From the NCBI RefSeq assembly GCF_019458025.1, contig NZ_JAHZUY010000001.1, positions 62,001-126,000 on the forward strand: 64,000 bases of DNA. Reading direction: 5' to 3'. A program made the translations under genes and the position numbers. This document shows positions 16,355-25,999 of this stretch, in pieces. Each line of letters starts with the position of its first letter. The stretch's first letter is position 1. The DNA is from Caldovatus aquaticus. Its GTDB lineage: Bacteria > Pseudomonadota > Alphaproteobacteria > Acetobacterales > Acetobacteraceae. Below the pieces are notes generated by a model, which saw nothing but the letters and a program-made list of their open reading frames with translations, did not search any database and was not told the DNA's origin.

Positions 16355-16945
16355 ATGCGATGGCGTCCTGAACCCGCCTGCCCCTGCTGTGGCGGAGAGG
16401 TGGCCGGCCGGCGCGCGGCGCTCCGCGCCGCGATCGGCGGCCTCGCCTGCGCCGCGGCGTTCCTGGCGGGAGGCGCGCCGGCCGCTCTCGCCGCCTCCGG
16501 CGCGGCCCGCGCCGTCAGCGTGCGCCGCGTGCAGACCGGCGACTCCTTCGCCGGCGTCTACTGGCGCGACGGCCAGTACGACCGCGAGGCGCTGCGCCGG
16601 CTCGACTGGGTGTTCCGCGACCCGGCGCTCGACGAGGCGACACCGATGGACCCCCGGCTGTTCGACGTGCTGCACCTCCTCGCGCAGCGCATGGAGAGCA
16701 CCGAGGCGTTCGAGGTGATCAGCGGCTACCGCGCGCCGGAGACCAACGCGAGCCGCGCCTTGCGCTCGCGCCGGGTCAGCCGCGTCAGCCTGCACATGTC
16801 CGGCATGGCCGCGGATGTCCGCCTGCCGGGCCGCGACTCGCTCGGCCTCGCGCGGCTCGCGGCCGAGCTGCAGGTCGGCGGCGTCGGGCTCTACCGGCGC
16901 GACGGCTTCGTGCATCTCGACTGCGGGCCGGCGCGCCGCTGGTAG
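16355..16945 (+). CDS. DUF882 / YcbK-like M15-family murein hydrolase
   Basis: The 196-residue protein resembles MepK/YcbK. An RR-containing signal (GRRAALRAAIGGLACAAAFL) suggests Tat or Sec export. The zinc-peptidase domain holds ISGYRAPETNA, SLHMSGMAADV (His and Asp ligands) and VHLDCG with the last His. Such enzymes cleave peptidoglycan cross-bridges, and YcbK-type proteins can cut 3-3 links made by L,D-transpeptidases. That fits the position 2 bases after the transpeptidase gene and argues for a shared transcript. A CPCC cysteine cluster precedes the signal peptide (residues 9-12), which is unusual and may indicate a slightly later start. Confidence 0.88.
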   Translation: MRWRPEPACPCCGGEVAGRRAALRAAIGGLACAAAFLAGGAPAALAASGAARAVSVRRVQTGDSFAGVYWRDGQYDREALRRLDWVFRDPALDEATPMDPRLFDVLHLLAQRMESTEAFEVISGYRAPETNASRALRSRRVSRVSLHMSGMAADVRLPGRDSLGLARLAAELQVGGVGLYRRDGFVHLDCGPARRW

Positions 16946-17078
16946 GCCGGGCACGGGCCCGGCGCCGGCGCCGCAGGCCGTTTCCGCCCGGCCCGGTCCG
17001 GCCGGGCGTCTCGCGGCCGCGGGCGGACCGGGGCGGGCCCGGCGCGTCTCCTTCCCCGCCCGTCCGGCGCCGCATGTC

Positions 17079-17092
17079 CTGACCTGGATCAA
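17079..17092. promoter_or_regulatory. FNR/FixK-like palindrome upstream of ppsA
   Basis: CTGAC-CTGG-ATCAA matches 8 of 10 defined positions of the FNR/FixK consensus TTGAT-N4-ATCAA. It shares a 12-base core with the site at 21386. A CTAGCG-like -10 at about 17114-17119 lies where an activator centred near -41.5 would place it. The PEP synthase start is 144 bases downstream. Confidence 0.55.
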
Positions 17093-17235
17093 GGACGGAG
17101 CGCGACCACTCCTCTAGCGCTGGCAGTGCGTCGCCCCGTGGAGCGCGCGGCGGGCGGCGCCGCGGCCGCGGGCGGCGTTCCTGCGCCGCGAGGCCGGCCG
17201 GGCACCGCCCCGGCCGGGCGCCGAGGGAGGACCCG

Positions 17236-19698
17236 ATGCCGCCGGACGACCGCTACGTGGCGTGGTTCGAGACCCTGGGCATCGCCGACGTGCCGCGCGT
17301 CGGCGGCAAGAACGCCTCGCTCGGCGAGATGATGCGGTCGCTCGCCGCACAGGGCGTGCGCGTCCCGCCCGGCTTCGCCACCACCGCTGCCGTCTACCGC
17401 GCCTTCGTCGCGGCGAACGGGCTGGAGCCGGAGATCCGCGCCCGCCTCGCCGCGCTGCAGGAGGGCCGCGCCACGCTGCAGGAAACCGGCGAGGCGATCC
17501 GCCGCCTGTTCCTCGAGAGCGGCTTTCCGCCCGACCTCGCGGACGCGATCCGCGCCGCCTACCGCGACCTCGGCGCGCGCCGGGGGGTGGAGGCGCCGGC
17601 GGTCGCGGTGCGCAGCAGCGCCACCGCCGAGGACCTGCCGACCGCGAGCTTCGCCGGCCAGCAGGAGACCTTCCTCAACGTCCGCGGCGAGGCGGCGCTG
17701 CTCGACGCCTGCCGGCGCTGCTTCGCCTCGCTCTTCACCGACCGCGCGATCAGCTACCGCGAGGCGCAGGGCTTCGACCACCTGCAGGTCGCGCTCTCCG
17801 TCGGGGTGCAGGCGATGGTGCGCGCCGACCTCGCCGGGGCGGGCGTGATCTTCACCCTCGACACCGAGACCGGCTTTCCCGGCGTCGTCGTGATCACCGC
17901 CGCCTGGGGCCTCGGCGAGACGGTGGTGCAGGGCCTGGTCGAGCCGGACCGGATCCTGGTCTTCAAGCCGCTGCTCGACGAGCCGGCGCGCACGCCGATC
18001 ATCGAGAAGACGCGCGGCGCCAAGGAGCGCAAGCTGGTCACGGCGACCGGCGGCAGCGCCCCGACCGCGCTCGTCGAGACGACGCAGCGCGAGCGGCTCT
18101 CCTTCGTGCTGCAGGACGCCGAGGCGCTGCAGCTCGCGCGCTGGGCGGTCGCGGTGGAGCGCCACTACGGCCGGCCGATGGACCTCGAATGGGCCAAGGA
18201 CGGCGAAACCGGCGAGCTGTTCATCCTCCAGGCCAGGCCGGAGACGGTGCAGGCGCGGCGCGCGGCAAGCGGCACGCTGCGCGTCTGGCGCCTCAGCGAC
18301 CGCCGCGCCCGCCCGCTGCTGCGCGGCGCCGCGGTGGGAGAGGGGATCGCCGCCGCCGAGGCCTGCGTGCTGCGGAGCGTGGAGGAGATCGGCCGTTTCC
18401 GCGACGGCGCCATCCTGGTGACCGAGGCGACCGACCCGGATTGGGTGCCGGTCATGCGGCGCGCCGCCGGGATCGTCACCGACCATGGCGGCCCGACCAG
18501 CCACGCCGCGATCGTCAGCCGCGAGCTCGGCGTCCCGGCGGTGGTCGGCACCCGCCAGGCGACGGCGCTGCTGCGCGACGGGCAGCCGATCACCCTCTCC
18601 TGCGCCGAGGGCGACCAGGGCCTGGTCTACGACGGCCGGCTCGCGTTCACGGTGACGGAGCTCGATCTCCGCGACCTGCCGAGGACCCGCACGGCGATCA
18701 TGCTCAACCTCGCCAACCCCGCCGCGGCGCTGCGCTGGTGGCGCCTGCCGGCGGCGGGCGTCGGCCTTGCGCGCATGGAGTTCATCATCAACAACCATGT
18801 CCGCATCCACCCGATGGCGCTGGTGCGCTTCGCGGAGGTCGCGGACCCCGAGGCGCGGCGGCAGATCGAGGAGCTGACGCGCGGCTACCCCGACAAGGCC
18901 GAGTACTTCGTCGAGCATCTGGCGCGCGGGATCGCCAAGCTCGCCGCGCCGTTCCACCCGAACCCGGTGATCGTCCGCCTCTCCGACTTCAAGAGCAACG
19001 AGTACGCGCATCTGATCGGCGGCGCGGCGTTCGAGCCGGCGGAGGAGAACCCGATGCTCGGGCTGCGCGGCGCCTCGCGCTACTACAGCGCGCGCTACCG
19101 CGACGGCTTCGCGCTCGAGTGCCGCGCCATCCGCCGCGTGCGCGAGGAGATCGGCCTCGCCAACGTCGTCGTTATGGTCCCCTTCTGCCGCACGCCGGCC
19201 GAGGCCGACCGGGTGCTGGCGGAGATGGCGCGGCACGGCCTGGTGCGCGGGCAGGCGGGGCTCGAGGTCTACGTGATGTGCGAGATCCCCTCGAACGTGA
19301 TCCTCGCCGAGGAGTTCGCCGCCCGCTTCGACGGCTTCTCCATCGGCTCGAACGACCTCACCCAGCTCGTGCTCGGGGTGGACCGGGATTCGGCCGAGCT
19401 CGCCCACCTCTTCGACGAGCGCGACGAGGCGGTCAGGCGCATGATCGCCGACGTCATCCGGCGCGCCCACGCCTCGGGCGTCAAGGTCGGCATCTGCGGC
19501 GAGGCGCCGAGCAACCATCCGGAGTTCGCCGAGTTCCTGGTCGAGCAGGGGATCGATTCGATCTCCCTCAACCCGGACAGCTTCGTGCGGACGCTGCGGC
19601 ACGTCGCCGCGGCCGAGGCCCGCCTGGCGCGGACGGCCGAGGCGGCCGCGGGCGACGCGCCGCGGCGCGAGGGCGCGCAGGAGGGGAGGACACCGTGA
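17236..19698 (+). CDS. ppsA: phosphoenolpyruvate synthase (pyruvate, water dikinase)
   Basis: The 820-residue enzyme converts pyruvate and ATP to PEP, AMP and phosphate, feeding gluconeogenesis. Domains in order are the N-terminal ATP-grasp domain (VGGKNASLGEM near 18; AVRSSATAEDLPTASFAGQQ near 128) and the swivelling phosphohistidine domain with TDHGGPTSHAAI (catalytic His423). The C-terminal PEP-binding barrel follows (GLARMEFIINNHVRIHP, GSNDLTQLVLGVDRD, and VGICGEAPSN with the catalytic Cys). It is slightly longer than E. coli PpsA (792), mainly at the C-terminus. The GGPTSHAA motif has Ser where many relatives have Cys. An FNR-like box precedes it, and a small gene overlaps its stop (GTGA). 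Confidence 0.95.
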   Translation: MPPDDRYVAWFETLGIADVPRVGGKNASLGEMMRSLAAQGVRVPPGFATTAAVYRAFVAANGLEPEIRARLAALQEGRATLQETGEAIRRLFLESGFPPDLADAIRAAYRDLGARRGVEAPAVAVRSSATAEDLPTASFAGQQETFLNVRGEAALLDACRRCFASLFTDRAISYREAQGFDHLQVALSVGVQAMVRADLAGAGVIFTLDTETGFPGVVVITAAWGLGETVVQGLVEPDRILVFKPLLDEPARTPIIEKTRGAKERKLVTATGGSAPTALVETTQRERLSFVLQDAEALQLARWAVAVERHYGRPMDLEWAKDGETGELFILQARPETVQARRAASGTLRVWRLSDRRARPLLRGAAVGEGIAAAEACVLRSVEEIGRFRDGAILVTEATDPDWVPVMRRAAGIVTDHGGPTSHAAIVSRELGVPAVVGTRQATALLRDGQPITLSCAEGDQGLVYDGRLAFTVTELDLRDLPRTRTAIMLNLANPAAALRWWRLPAAGVGLARMEFIINNHVRIHPMALVRFAEVADPEARRQIEELTRGYPDKAEYFVEHLARGIAKLAAPFHPNPVIVRLSDFKSNEYAHLIGGAAFEPAEENPMLGLRGASRYYSARYRDGFALECRAIRRVREEIGLANVVVMVPFCRTPAEADRVLAEMARHGLVRGQAGLEVYVMCEIPSNVILAEEFAARFDGFSIGSNDLTQLVLGVDRDSAELAHLFDERDEAVRRMIADVIRRAHASGVKVGICGEAPSNHPEFAEFLVEQGIDSISLNPDSFVRTLRHVAAAEARLARTAEAAAGDAPRREGAQEGRTP

Positions 19699-19988
19699 GC
19701 GGAGCGACGGTGCTGTCCGAGATCGCCGCCGAGCGGACACGGCAGGACGCGCAATGGGGCGGTCCGGCCCACGACGACACCATGCCTCTTGACGAGTTCG
19801 TCGCGCTGATCCGCGACTACGCGGGCTGGGCGCGGGTGAAGGCGCGCGAGGGCTCGATGGTCGAGGCGCGGCAGCGGCTGATCCAGGTGGCGGCGCTCGC
19901 GGTCGCCGCGGTCGAGAGCCTCGACCGTCGCGGCACCGGGCGGCCGGCGGTGGTGCCGCGCCGGAGCGCGGGGATGGACTGGGAGTGA
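19695..19988 (+). CDS. small conserved protein with ERTRQDAQWGG / HDD motif
   Basis: This 97-residue protein starts at a GTG overlapping the ppsA stop and is preceded by GAGGGGAGGACACC, so it is almost certainly coupled to ppsA. Its N-terminal SEIAAERTRQDAQWGGPAHDD and the helical RLIQVAALAVAAVESLDRR resemble a family of short phage and bacterial proteins related to MazG-like nucleotide pyrophosphohydrolase helices. I do not recognise a defined enzyme. The acidic HDD and DEF residues could bind metal, but the full ExxE motif of MazG is not evident. Its place behind a PEP synthase under an FNR-like box is its most informative feature. Confidence 0.7.
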   Translation: MSGATVLSEIAAERTRQDAQWGGPAHDDTMPLDEFVALIRDYAGWARVKAREGSMVEARQRLIQVAALAVAAVESLDRRGTGRPAVVPRRSAGMDWE

Positions 19989-20016
19989 GGGGCGCCGCCG
20001 GCCGCGCCGGCGCCCC
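19989..20016. terminator. bidirectional-type hairpin between convergent genes
   Basis: A perfect 9 bp inverted repeat (GGGGCGCCG / CGGCGCCCC, 10-base loop) begins at the base after the TGA of the small gene. It lies before the end of the oppositely oriented DUF2267 gene. No T-tract is present. Confidence 0.4.
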
Positions 20017-20054
20017 GGCCCTCCGGCGCGGCCGTCCGGGCGCCGCCCGCGCGC

Positions 20055-20519
20055 TCAGGCGCCCGCTCCGCCCCTGGGCGCCGCCGCCCGCTCTCCCTTC
20101 CGCCAGAACTCGCGGATCTCGCCCGGCAGCGCCTCCGCCACCTTGTGCACCTGGCCGGGGTCCACGTGATGCGCGAGCGTCCGCAGCACCGCGAGCGTGG
20201 CGTCGCGCACGTCCATCGGCCGCGTGCCGCGCAGGCCCTCCGCCACCCGCTGCAGGAACTCGTCGAGCGAGCGCAGCTTCTCCGGCTGCCGGGCGACGTG
20301 CCACTGGTCGTAGTAGAGCCCGCGCACCAAGAGCGGCAGCTGCGCGCCGAGGTGCACGGCGAGCTCGAGCGGCAGCCGGTCGCGCAGCGCGTGCAGCACG
20401 GCGCCGAGCGCGTGCCACGCGGCGTGCCGGTCCGGCCCGATCGTCTTCATGATCTCGTCGAGCCAGATGTTGGTCGTCTGCACCGTCCGGTCGAACACTT
20501 CAAGCCCGGTGGCCGCCAT
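20055..20519 (-). CDS. DUF2267 domain protein
   Basis: The 154-residue, mostly helical protein has the DUF2267 pattern. FDRTVQTTNIWLDEIMKTIG is at the N-terminus, then HAALGAVLHALRDRLPLELAVHLGAQLP-like helices, LLVRGLYYDQWHV, and a C-terminal VRDATLAVLRTLAHHVDPGQVHKVAEALP. DUF2267 proteins are of unknown function and often sit beside BON, CBS or universal stress proteins in stress regulons, as here. It is co-directional with and 44 bases downstream of the BON-domain gene, so probably co-transcribed under the FNR-like site at 21386. It is soluble with no signal peptide. Confidence 0.85.
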   Translation of the reverse strand: MAATGLEVFDRTVQTTNIWLDEIMKTIGPDRHAAWHALGAVLHALRDRLPLELAVHLGAQLPLLVRGLYYDQWHVARQPEKLRSLDEFLQRVAEGLRGTRPMDVRDATLAVLRTLAHHVDPGQVHKVAEALPGEIREFWRKGERAAAPRGGAGA

Positions 20520-20563
20520 GATCCTGTCTCCCTTGCGTTGTCAGCGGTGCCCCGCCGTCGCCC

Positions 20564-21289
20564 TCACGGCCGCACCTCGAGCCGGTTGACCACCCCGTCC
20601 ACGCCGAACACGGCCCAGGCGTCGTCCTCCGCCATGTGCCGCTGGTCCTCGCTGGGCACGAAGCCCTCCAGCGTGACGACGCCGCGGTGCGTCGTGACCG
20701 CGATGCTCTCGGCGGCGAGCAGCGGGTCCTTCTCCAGCACCTGCCGCACGGCGTCGGTGATCGCCTCGTCGCTGTCCACATCGGGCGGGTTGACGCCGAG
20801 CCCGTTGACCACGTCGCGGCTGCCCGGCACCCACCACGCGAGCACGCCGGCCATGCGCTTCTGGCCGAGTCCGGCGACCTCGCCGTCGAGCGTCACCACG
20901 CCGTCCTCCACCGAGATCACGATCTCGCCATGCGGGTCGGGAGGCTCGCGCACCGTCTCGATCCCGTCCTTGGTCCGCACGCGCAGCGTGCAGTCGGCGA
21001 GCACGATCTCCTCGAGCAGCGCGTCGCGCACCGCGTCGCGGATCGCGCCGTCGCCCATCGGCGTCGCCGGCCGCACGCGCAGCCGGTCCACGATGCCCGT
21101 CACGCCGGGAACGCGGGCGGCCGCCTCCAGGGCGAGCTTCTTGCCGGCGAGGCGGTCCACCTCGCCCTCCATCGCCAGCGCGCCGTCCGGCGCGAAGGAG
21201 AGACGGATCGGCCCGGCCGTCGGGCGGATCCGCGGATCGCTGCGCAGCGCCTTGCGCACCTGCTCGAGGATGTCGTGCTCGCCGGTCAT
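20564..21289 (-). CDS. BON-domain protein with three BON repeats
   Basis: The 241-residue protein consists of three consecutive BON domains, at about residues 5-70, 77-148 and 155-225. Each contains the glycine-rich turn, seen as LAMEGEVDRLAGKKLALEAA, VTLDGEVAGLGQKRMAG and VTLEGFVPSEDQRHMAE. Inter-repeat hydrophobic VVNGLGV/VVNRLEV strands end the units. BON domains bind phospholipid or proteins in osmotic-stress proteins such as OsmY. No signal peptide is apparent, so this version looks cytoplasmic or peripheral. It heads a two-gene unit with DUF2267. Its start is 97 bases from an FNR-like palindrome. Confidence 0.88.
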   Translation of the reverse strand: MTGEHDILEQVRKALRSDPRIRPTAGPIRLSFAPDGALAMEGEVDRLAGKKLALEAAARVPGVTGIVDRLRVRPATPMGDGAIRDAVRDALLEEIVLADCTLRVRTKDGIETVREPPDPHGEIVISVEDGVVTLDGEVAGLGQKRMAGVLAWWVPGSRDVVNGLGVNPPDVDSDEAITDAVRQVLEKDPLLAAESIAVTTHRGVVTLEGFVPSEDQRHMAEDDAWAVFGVDGVVNRLEVRP

Positions 21290-21385
21290 CCCGCTCGTCC
21301 TTCTGCGCCGCGCCCCGCCCCGGCCGCCAGCCGCGCCCGGGCGCGCCTGCCTCTCCCTTCCTGCCGCAGCGGCACGCCTTCGGCC

Positions 21386-21399
21386 TTGACCTGGATCAG
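21386..21399. promoter_or_regulatory. FNR/FixK-like palindrome upstream of the BON-DUF2267 unit
   Basis: TTGAC-CTGG-ATCAG matches 8 of 10 positions of TTGAT-N4-ATCAA. It has the same central CTGG and 12-base core as the site before ppsA. It lies in the 164 bp gap after nrdJ and in front of the leftward BON gene. Confidence 0.55.
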
Positions 21400-21453
21400 T
21401 CCCGGCCTCCTCGCGCCGTCACGCATTGCGGAGCGTCCTCCGCCGGTACGCCC

Positions 21454-23880
21454 TCAGGTCGGGCAGATGCCTTCGGCGCAGCGGAGCTGCGCCATGTCCA
21501 CCGCCTCATGCAGGCCGGGGTCGCGGATGCGGGCGAGCAGCGCGGCGAAGCGCTCCTCGTCCACCTCCTCCTCGGGCAGGTACTCGTAGCCGAGGGTCGC
21601 GTCCTCGGGCCGCACCGGCAGCACGGTGCAGGCGCGCACGTGCGGCTGGTGGCGCAGCAGGATGCGCCGGAAGCCCGCGAGGTCGAGGCCGCCGTCGGTG
21701 CGCAGCTTCATGGTGTAGCTCACCTGGTTGCCGCGCTCCTCCCCGATCCAGTGGCGCTCGAGCAGCCCGATCCAGCGATACTGCTCCTCGGCGCTGGCCT
21801 CGGTCGCGGTGACGAGGCGCGCGCCCATGCCGAGGCGCACCGCCATCGGCAGGGTGGGAAAGCCGACGATGCTCATGCCGGGCGCGTCGCGCAGCGCCCG
21901 CACCGGGTAGCCGCGCTGCTCGTACTCGGCGAGCAGCGGATCGGACCCCGGCGCCCAGCGGCCGTCCGGCCCGCGCGTGCCGCGGAACTGCACCCAGCGC
22001 AGGTACTGCCGCCTGGCCGGCAGGTGCGCGCCCTCGCTCAGCCCGAACAGCTTGGAGGTGGTGCCGGCCGGCTTGACCGTGGTGACGGTGACCGGCGGCG
22101 CCATGCCGAGCGATTCCGCATAGGCCAGCGCCTCCTGCTTCGCCGCCGCGGAGAGCCGCGCGAGCATCGCCCAGAACGGCGCCCCCCGTCCCGTCTCGTC
22201 GAGCAGGTCGCGGAAGCCCAGGCCGAAGCGCAGCCAGGCCCATTCGTGCAGGCCGGTCGGGCCGATGCCGATGCGGTTGGTGCGCCGCACCTCCTCCGCG
22301 TAGAGCGCGTCCATGCGGTTGACGCGGATCAGGAACCGCACGCCGAGCCGGACCGCATCCTCCACCCGCGCATCCCACAGCGCCGCGGTGTCCGGATCGG
22401 GCGCGCCCGGCGTCACCTGCTCGAACGGAACCGGGCAGGCGAGCAGCGGCGCGAAGTCGGCCACCACGCAGTAGCCGCCCATGACGTGCAGCACGACCTC
22501 GCCGCACGGATTGGTCGTGACCGGGAAGCGCGCGCGGGAAGCGCGGCGCGAAAGCTCGGCGAGCAGGCCGACCGCCGCGTCGGCCCGGTAGCGCGCGCTG
22601 CGGACGTCGCCGCCGTCCTCGCGGACGGGCCGCGCCCGGGCGAAGCCGGTGCGATGGTCCTCGAGGAGATCGGCGTTGAGGAATCCCGGCTCGCCGTTGA
22701 TCCAGGCGCAGCGCGTCGCCTCCTCGAACAGCGTCAGCGCGTGCCGCGTCCAGGGATCGTCGAGCCCGCGCCGCGCCTGCCCGTCCCGCACCCGCTCCCA
22801 GAACTCGCGGTCCACCATCAGGGAGTGGTTGGCGGTCCAGAGGCCGCCCTGCGCCTTCAGGCGCACGAAGCGCAGCGCGCCGGGATCGCGCCAGCTCTTG
22901 GTCGCCATGCGCGCCGCGCGCCGCGCCCCGCCGCCCTGCACCTCGACCGAGAGGTAGTGGTCGGCGAGCAGCGCCTGCTCCCAGGGCTGCAGCGCCTCGC
23001 CCGCCGGGTCGCGCGCGCGCGCCGGCGCGATGACGTGGCGGCGCAGGTTCCACAGGCCGCGCAGCAGCGACAGCGGCCCCGGCGCGGGCCGCCCCTGCAT
23101 GCCGCGGATCGGCGCGCCGCGCGGACGGATCGCGGAGAGGTCGAGCACCAGCGTCCGATGCCGCTCGCGGCGGAACGTCATCGCCTCGAGCAGCTCGACC
23201 GCCTTCGCCCATCCCTCCCGGCTGTCCTCGACCTCGTGCAGCACGGCATCCGGCGGCGGCGGCGCCGCGTCGGCGCCGGTGAGGGCGGCGAGCTCCCGCC
23301 ACAGGCGCTCCTCGGCCGCCGCATCGAGGGCCGCCGGGGCGGGAAGCAGGCCGAACTCGGCCGCGAACTGGCGCAGCTCCGCAGGCCCGCGCGGATAGTC
23401 GGGATGCGCGGGCGAGAGCCGGAACCGCAGCTCCGGCGCCTCGGCCCAGTCGAGCGCCACCAGCTCGTCGTCGTAGGCGCGGCCGACGCCGGCGCCGTGC
23501 AGCAGCAGGTAGAAGCAGGTGAAGCTGGCGATCGCCGTGGCGCAGTTGACGAACACCTCCATCGGGCGGCGGGGCTGCGTCGCGTCGCCGTGCTGGAGAT
23601 GCCGCCCCGAGGTGAGCAGCGCGCCGGTCGCGATCGCGTTGCGCAGCCGCGCGCGCTCGGCCTGTTCCGCCGCGGTCGGCGGGTGGCCGAGCAGCGCCAT
23701 GTTCCCCTCGGCCACCCGATCGGCCACGCGGCCGAAGTCCTCCGCGTCCTCGGGCCGGAACAGGGTGCGGCGCGCGACCGCGAGCCCCATGCCGCGATCG
23801 AACGGCCGGGCCGGCAGCGGCGCCTCGCCGAAGGCCGTGCCGGGCACCCGCTCCGGGGGATCGCCGCTCCGATCCGCCAT
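21454..23880 (-). CDS. nrdJ: class II (adenosylcobalamin-dependent) ribonucleotide reductase
   Basis: The 808-residue enzyme makes deoxyribonucleotides using coenzyme B12 as the radical source, so it works with or without oxygen. Key segments are SGRHLQHGD near residue 92, FVNCATAIASFTC near 109 (redox-active Cys), and NPCGEVVLHVMGGYC holding the thiyl-radical Cys region. TVTTVKPAGTTSKLFGLSEG is the phosphate-binding loop. The C-terminal CAEGIC pair acts as the swinging reductant. Length fits monomeric or dimeric NrdJ without an extra intein. It lies 9 bases after nadE and is the last gene of a DUF3775-nadE-nrdJ unit. No cobalamin riboswitch was recognised in front of the unit. Confidence 0.9.
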   Translation of the reverse strand: MADRSGDPPERVPGTAFGEAPLPARPFDRGMGLAVARRTLFRPEDAEDFGRVADRVAEGNMALLGHPPTAAEQAERARLRNAIATGALLTSGRHLQHGDATQPRRPMEVFVNCATAIASFTCFYLLLHGAGVGRAYDDELVALDWAEAPELRFRLSPAHPDYPRGPAELRQFAAEFGLLPAPAALDAAAEERLWRELAALTGADAAPPPPDAVLHEVEDSREGWAKAVELLEAMTFRRERHRTLVLDLSAIRPRGAPIRGMQGRPAPGPLSLLRGLWNLRRHVIAPARARDPAGEALQPWEQALLADHYLSVEVQGGGARRAARMATKSWRDPGALRFVRLKAQGGLWTANHSLMVDREFWERVRDGQARRGLDDPWTRHALTLFEEATRCAWINGEPGFLNADLLEDHRTGFARARPVREDGGDVRSARYRADAAVGLLAELSRRASRARFPVTTNPCGEVVLHVMGGYCVVADFAPLLACPVPFEQVTPGAPDPDTAALWDARVEDAVRLGVRFLIRVNRMDALYAEEVRRTNRIGIGPTGLHEWAWLRFGLGFRDLLDETGRGAPFWAMLARLSAAAKQEALAYAESLGMAPPVTVTTVKPAGTTSKLFGLSEGAHLPARRQYLRWVQFRGTRGPDGRWAPGSDPLLAEYEQRGYPVRALRDAPGMSIVGFPTLPMAVRLGMGARLVTATEASAEEQYRWIGLLERHWIGEERGNQVSYTMKLRTDGGLDLAGFRRILLRHQPHVRACTVLPVRPEDATLGYEYLPEEEVDEERFAALLARIRDPGLHEAVDMAQLRCAEGICPT

Positions 23881-23889
23881 GCCCGATCC

Positions 23890-25974
23890 TCATCCCGCTC
23901 CGGCGGAGCGCTGGCGGTCGAGGTCGCGCCGCAGCGCCTCCAGCCACGCCTCGGCGCTCGCGTCGCTCGGCGCGCGCCAGTCGCCGCGCGGCGACAGCGA
24001 CCCGCCCGAGCCGACCTTCGGCCCGTCCGGCATCGCCGACCGCTTGAACTGGCTGGTCTGGAAGAAGCGCCTGAGGAACACCGCCAGCCAGTGCTCGATC
24101 GTCGGCAGGTCGTAGGCGATGCGCTGGTCGGGCGGCACGGTGTCCGGCCAGGCCCCGCGCGCCGCGTCGCCCCAGGCATGCAGGGCGAGGAACGCCACCT
24201 TGCCCGGCCGGTAGCCGAACCGGCTGAGGTGGTACAGGTTGAAGTCCTGCAGCGCGTAGGGGCCGATGGTCTCCTCCGCGCGCTGGCCCGGCCCCTCGCG
24301 GTCCGCGGCGGGCACCAGCTCCGGCGAGATCGCCGTGTCGGCGATCGCGCGCAGCACCGGCGCGACCTCCGCGCCGAACCGCCCCGTCGCCGCGGCCCAG
24401 CGCAGCAGGTGCTGGACCAGCGTCTTGGGCACCGAGGCGTTGACGTTGTAGTGCGCCATGTGGTCGCCGACGCCGTAGGTGGTGTAGCCGAGCGCGAGCT
24501 CGGACAGGTCGCCGGTGCCGATGACCAGCGCGCCGTGCAGGTTGGCGAGGCGGAAGAGGTGCGAGGCGCGCTCGCCCGCCTGCACGTTCTCGAAGGTGAT
24601 GTCGTGCACCGGCTCGCCGCGCCCGGCGGGATGGCCGATGTCCCGCAGCATCTGCTCCGCCGCCGGGCGGATGTCGAGCTCGGCGGCGGAGACGCCGAGC
24701 GCCCGCATCAGCGCCCAGGCGTTCCCGCGCGTGCGCGCGCTCGTGCCGAAGCCCGGCATGGTGTAGGCGAGGATGTCGCGCCGCGGCAGGCCGAGCCGGT
24801 CGAAGGCCCCGACCGTCACCAGCAGCGCCAGCGCGGAATCGAGTCCGCCCGAGACGCCGATCACCGCCTTGCGGATGCCGCTGGCCTCCAGCCGCTGCGC
24901 GAGGCCCACGACCTGGATGCTGTAGGTCTCCTCGCAGCGCGCGTCGCGCGTCGCCGGATCGGCCGGCACGTAGGGGAAGCGCGGCACGGCGCGCTCCAGC
25001 GGCACCTCGCCGGCGGGCAGCTCCAGCCGGAAGGGGACGCGCCGGAAGCCGGCGACGCGGTCGCGATGCAGCACGGCGCAATCGGCGAAGGAGGTCATGC
25101 GGGCGCGGTCCTGCCGCAGGCGGTCGAGGTCGATGTCGGCGGTGACCAGGCCCGGCGCCGGCGCGAAGCGTTCCCCCTCGGCGAGCAGCTCCCCGTTCTC
25201 GAACACCATGGCGTGGCCGTCCCAGGCGAGGTCGGTGGTCGACTCGCCCTGACCGGCCGAGGCGTAGAGGTAGGCCGCGATGCAGCGCGCGGACTGTGAG
25301 GCGCAGAGCAGGCGCCGGTACTCCGCCTTGCCGATGGTCACGTTGCTGGCCGAGAGGTTGGCGAGCAGCGTCGCGCCGGCGAGCGCGCCGTAGGTGCTGG
25401 GCGGGATCGGCACCCAGAGGTCCTCGCAGATCTCGACGTGCAGCACGATGTCTGGGTGGTCCTCGGCCTCGAACAGCAGGTCGGTGCCGAACGGCACCTC
25501 CCGCCCGCACAGCCGGAGGGTGGGCGGCGCGGCCGGGGCGCCCGGCAGGAAGTGGCGCCGCTCGTAGAACTCGCGGTAGTTCGGCAGGTAGGCCTTGGCC
25601 ACGACCCCGAGCACGGCGCCGCGATGCAGCACCACGGCGCAGTTGAACAGCGTCCCCCGCGCGCGCAGCGGCGCGCCGACCACGAGGACCGGCGCCAGGC
25701 CCCGGCTCGCCGCCGCCAGCTCGGCGATCGCATCCTCGACGGCGTCCAGCAGCGCATCCTGGAGGAGCAGGTCCTCGTTGGAGTAGCCCGAGAGGCCAAG
25801 CTCGGGGAACAGGACGAGGATCGCCTGGCGCTCGGAGGCCTGCTGCGCCAGGTCAAGCGTTCTCGCCAGGTTGTCGCGCGGCCTGGCGAGCGCGACCCGC
25901 GGCGTGGCGACCGCGACGCGCACGAAGCCGTGCCGGTAGAGGGAGCGGAACGGCCTGGCCACGGGCCGCGTCAT
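23890..25974 (-). CDS. nadE: glutamine-dependent NAD+ synthetase
   Basis: The 694-residue two-domain enzyme amidates nicotinic acid adenine dinucleotide to NAD+. The N-terminal nitrilase-type glutaminase has its Glu-Lys-Cys triad at E58 (FPELGLSG), K127 ([13 protein letters not shown]) and C183 (EICEDLW). The C-terminal synthetase has the pyrophosphatase loop SGGLDS at 375-380, followed by [16 protein letters not shown] and the [12 protein letters not shown] segment. Length is typical of the long proteobacterial/actinobacterial form. It is placed between DUF3775 (25 bases upstream) and nrdJ, so it probably belongs to an FNR-type controlled unit. This may be a second NadE used under low oxygen. 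Confidence 0.95.
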   Translation of the reverse strand: MTRPVARPFRSLYRHGFVRVAVATPRVALARPRDNLARTLDLAQQASERQAILVLFPELGLSGYSNEDLLLQDALLDAVEDAIAELAAASRGLAPVLVVGAPLRARGTLFNCAVVLHRGAVLGVVAKAYLPNYREFYERRHFLPGAPAAPPTLRLCGREVPFGTDLLFEAEDHPDIVLHVEICEDLWVPIPPSTYGALAGATLLANLSASNVTIGKAEYRRLLCASQSARCIAAYLYASAGQGESTTDLAWDGHAMVFENGELLAEGERFAPAPGLVTADIDLDRLRQDRARMTSFADCAVLHRDRVAGFRRVPFRLELPAGEVPLERAVPRFPYVPADPATRDARCEETYSIQVVGLAQRLEASGIRKAVIGVSGGLDSALALLVTVGAFDRLGLPRRDILAYTMPGFGTSARTRGNAWALMRALGVSAAELDIRPAAEQMLRDIGHPAGRGEPVHDITFENVQAGERASHLFRLANLHGALVIGTGDLSELALGYTTYGVGDHMAHYNVNASVPKTLVQHLLRWAAATGRFGAEVAPVLRAIADTAISPELVPAADREGPGQRAEETIGPYALQDFNLYHLSRFGYRPGKVAFLALHAWGDAARGAWPDTVPPDQRIAYDLPTIEHWLAVFLRRFFQTSQFKRSAMPDGPKVGSGGSLSPRGDWRAPSDASAEAWLEALRRDLDRQRSAGAG

Positions 25975-25999
25975 GGCCGTCGCCCGGCGCCGCCGCGCA

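Noticed and set aside
21508-25299. 1263-codon plus-strand ORF opposite nrdJ and nadE
   Set aside because: It is antisense to two confidently assigned genes, is Arg/Gly/His-rich and has no domain. Long antisense frames are expected at this GC content.
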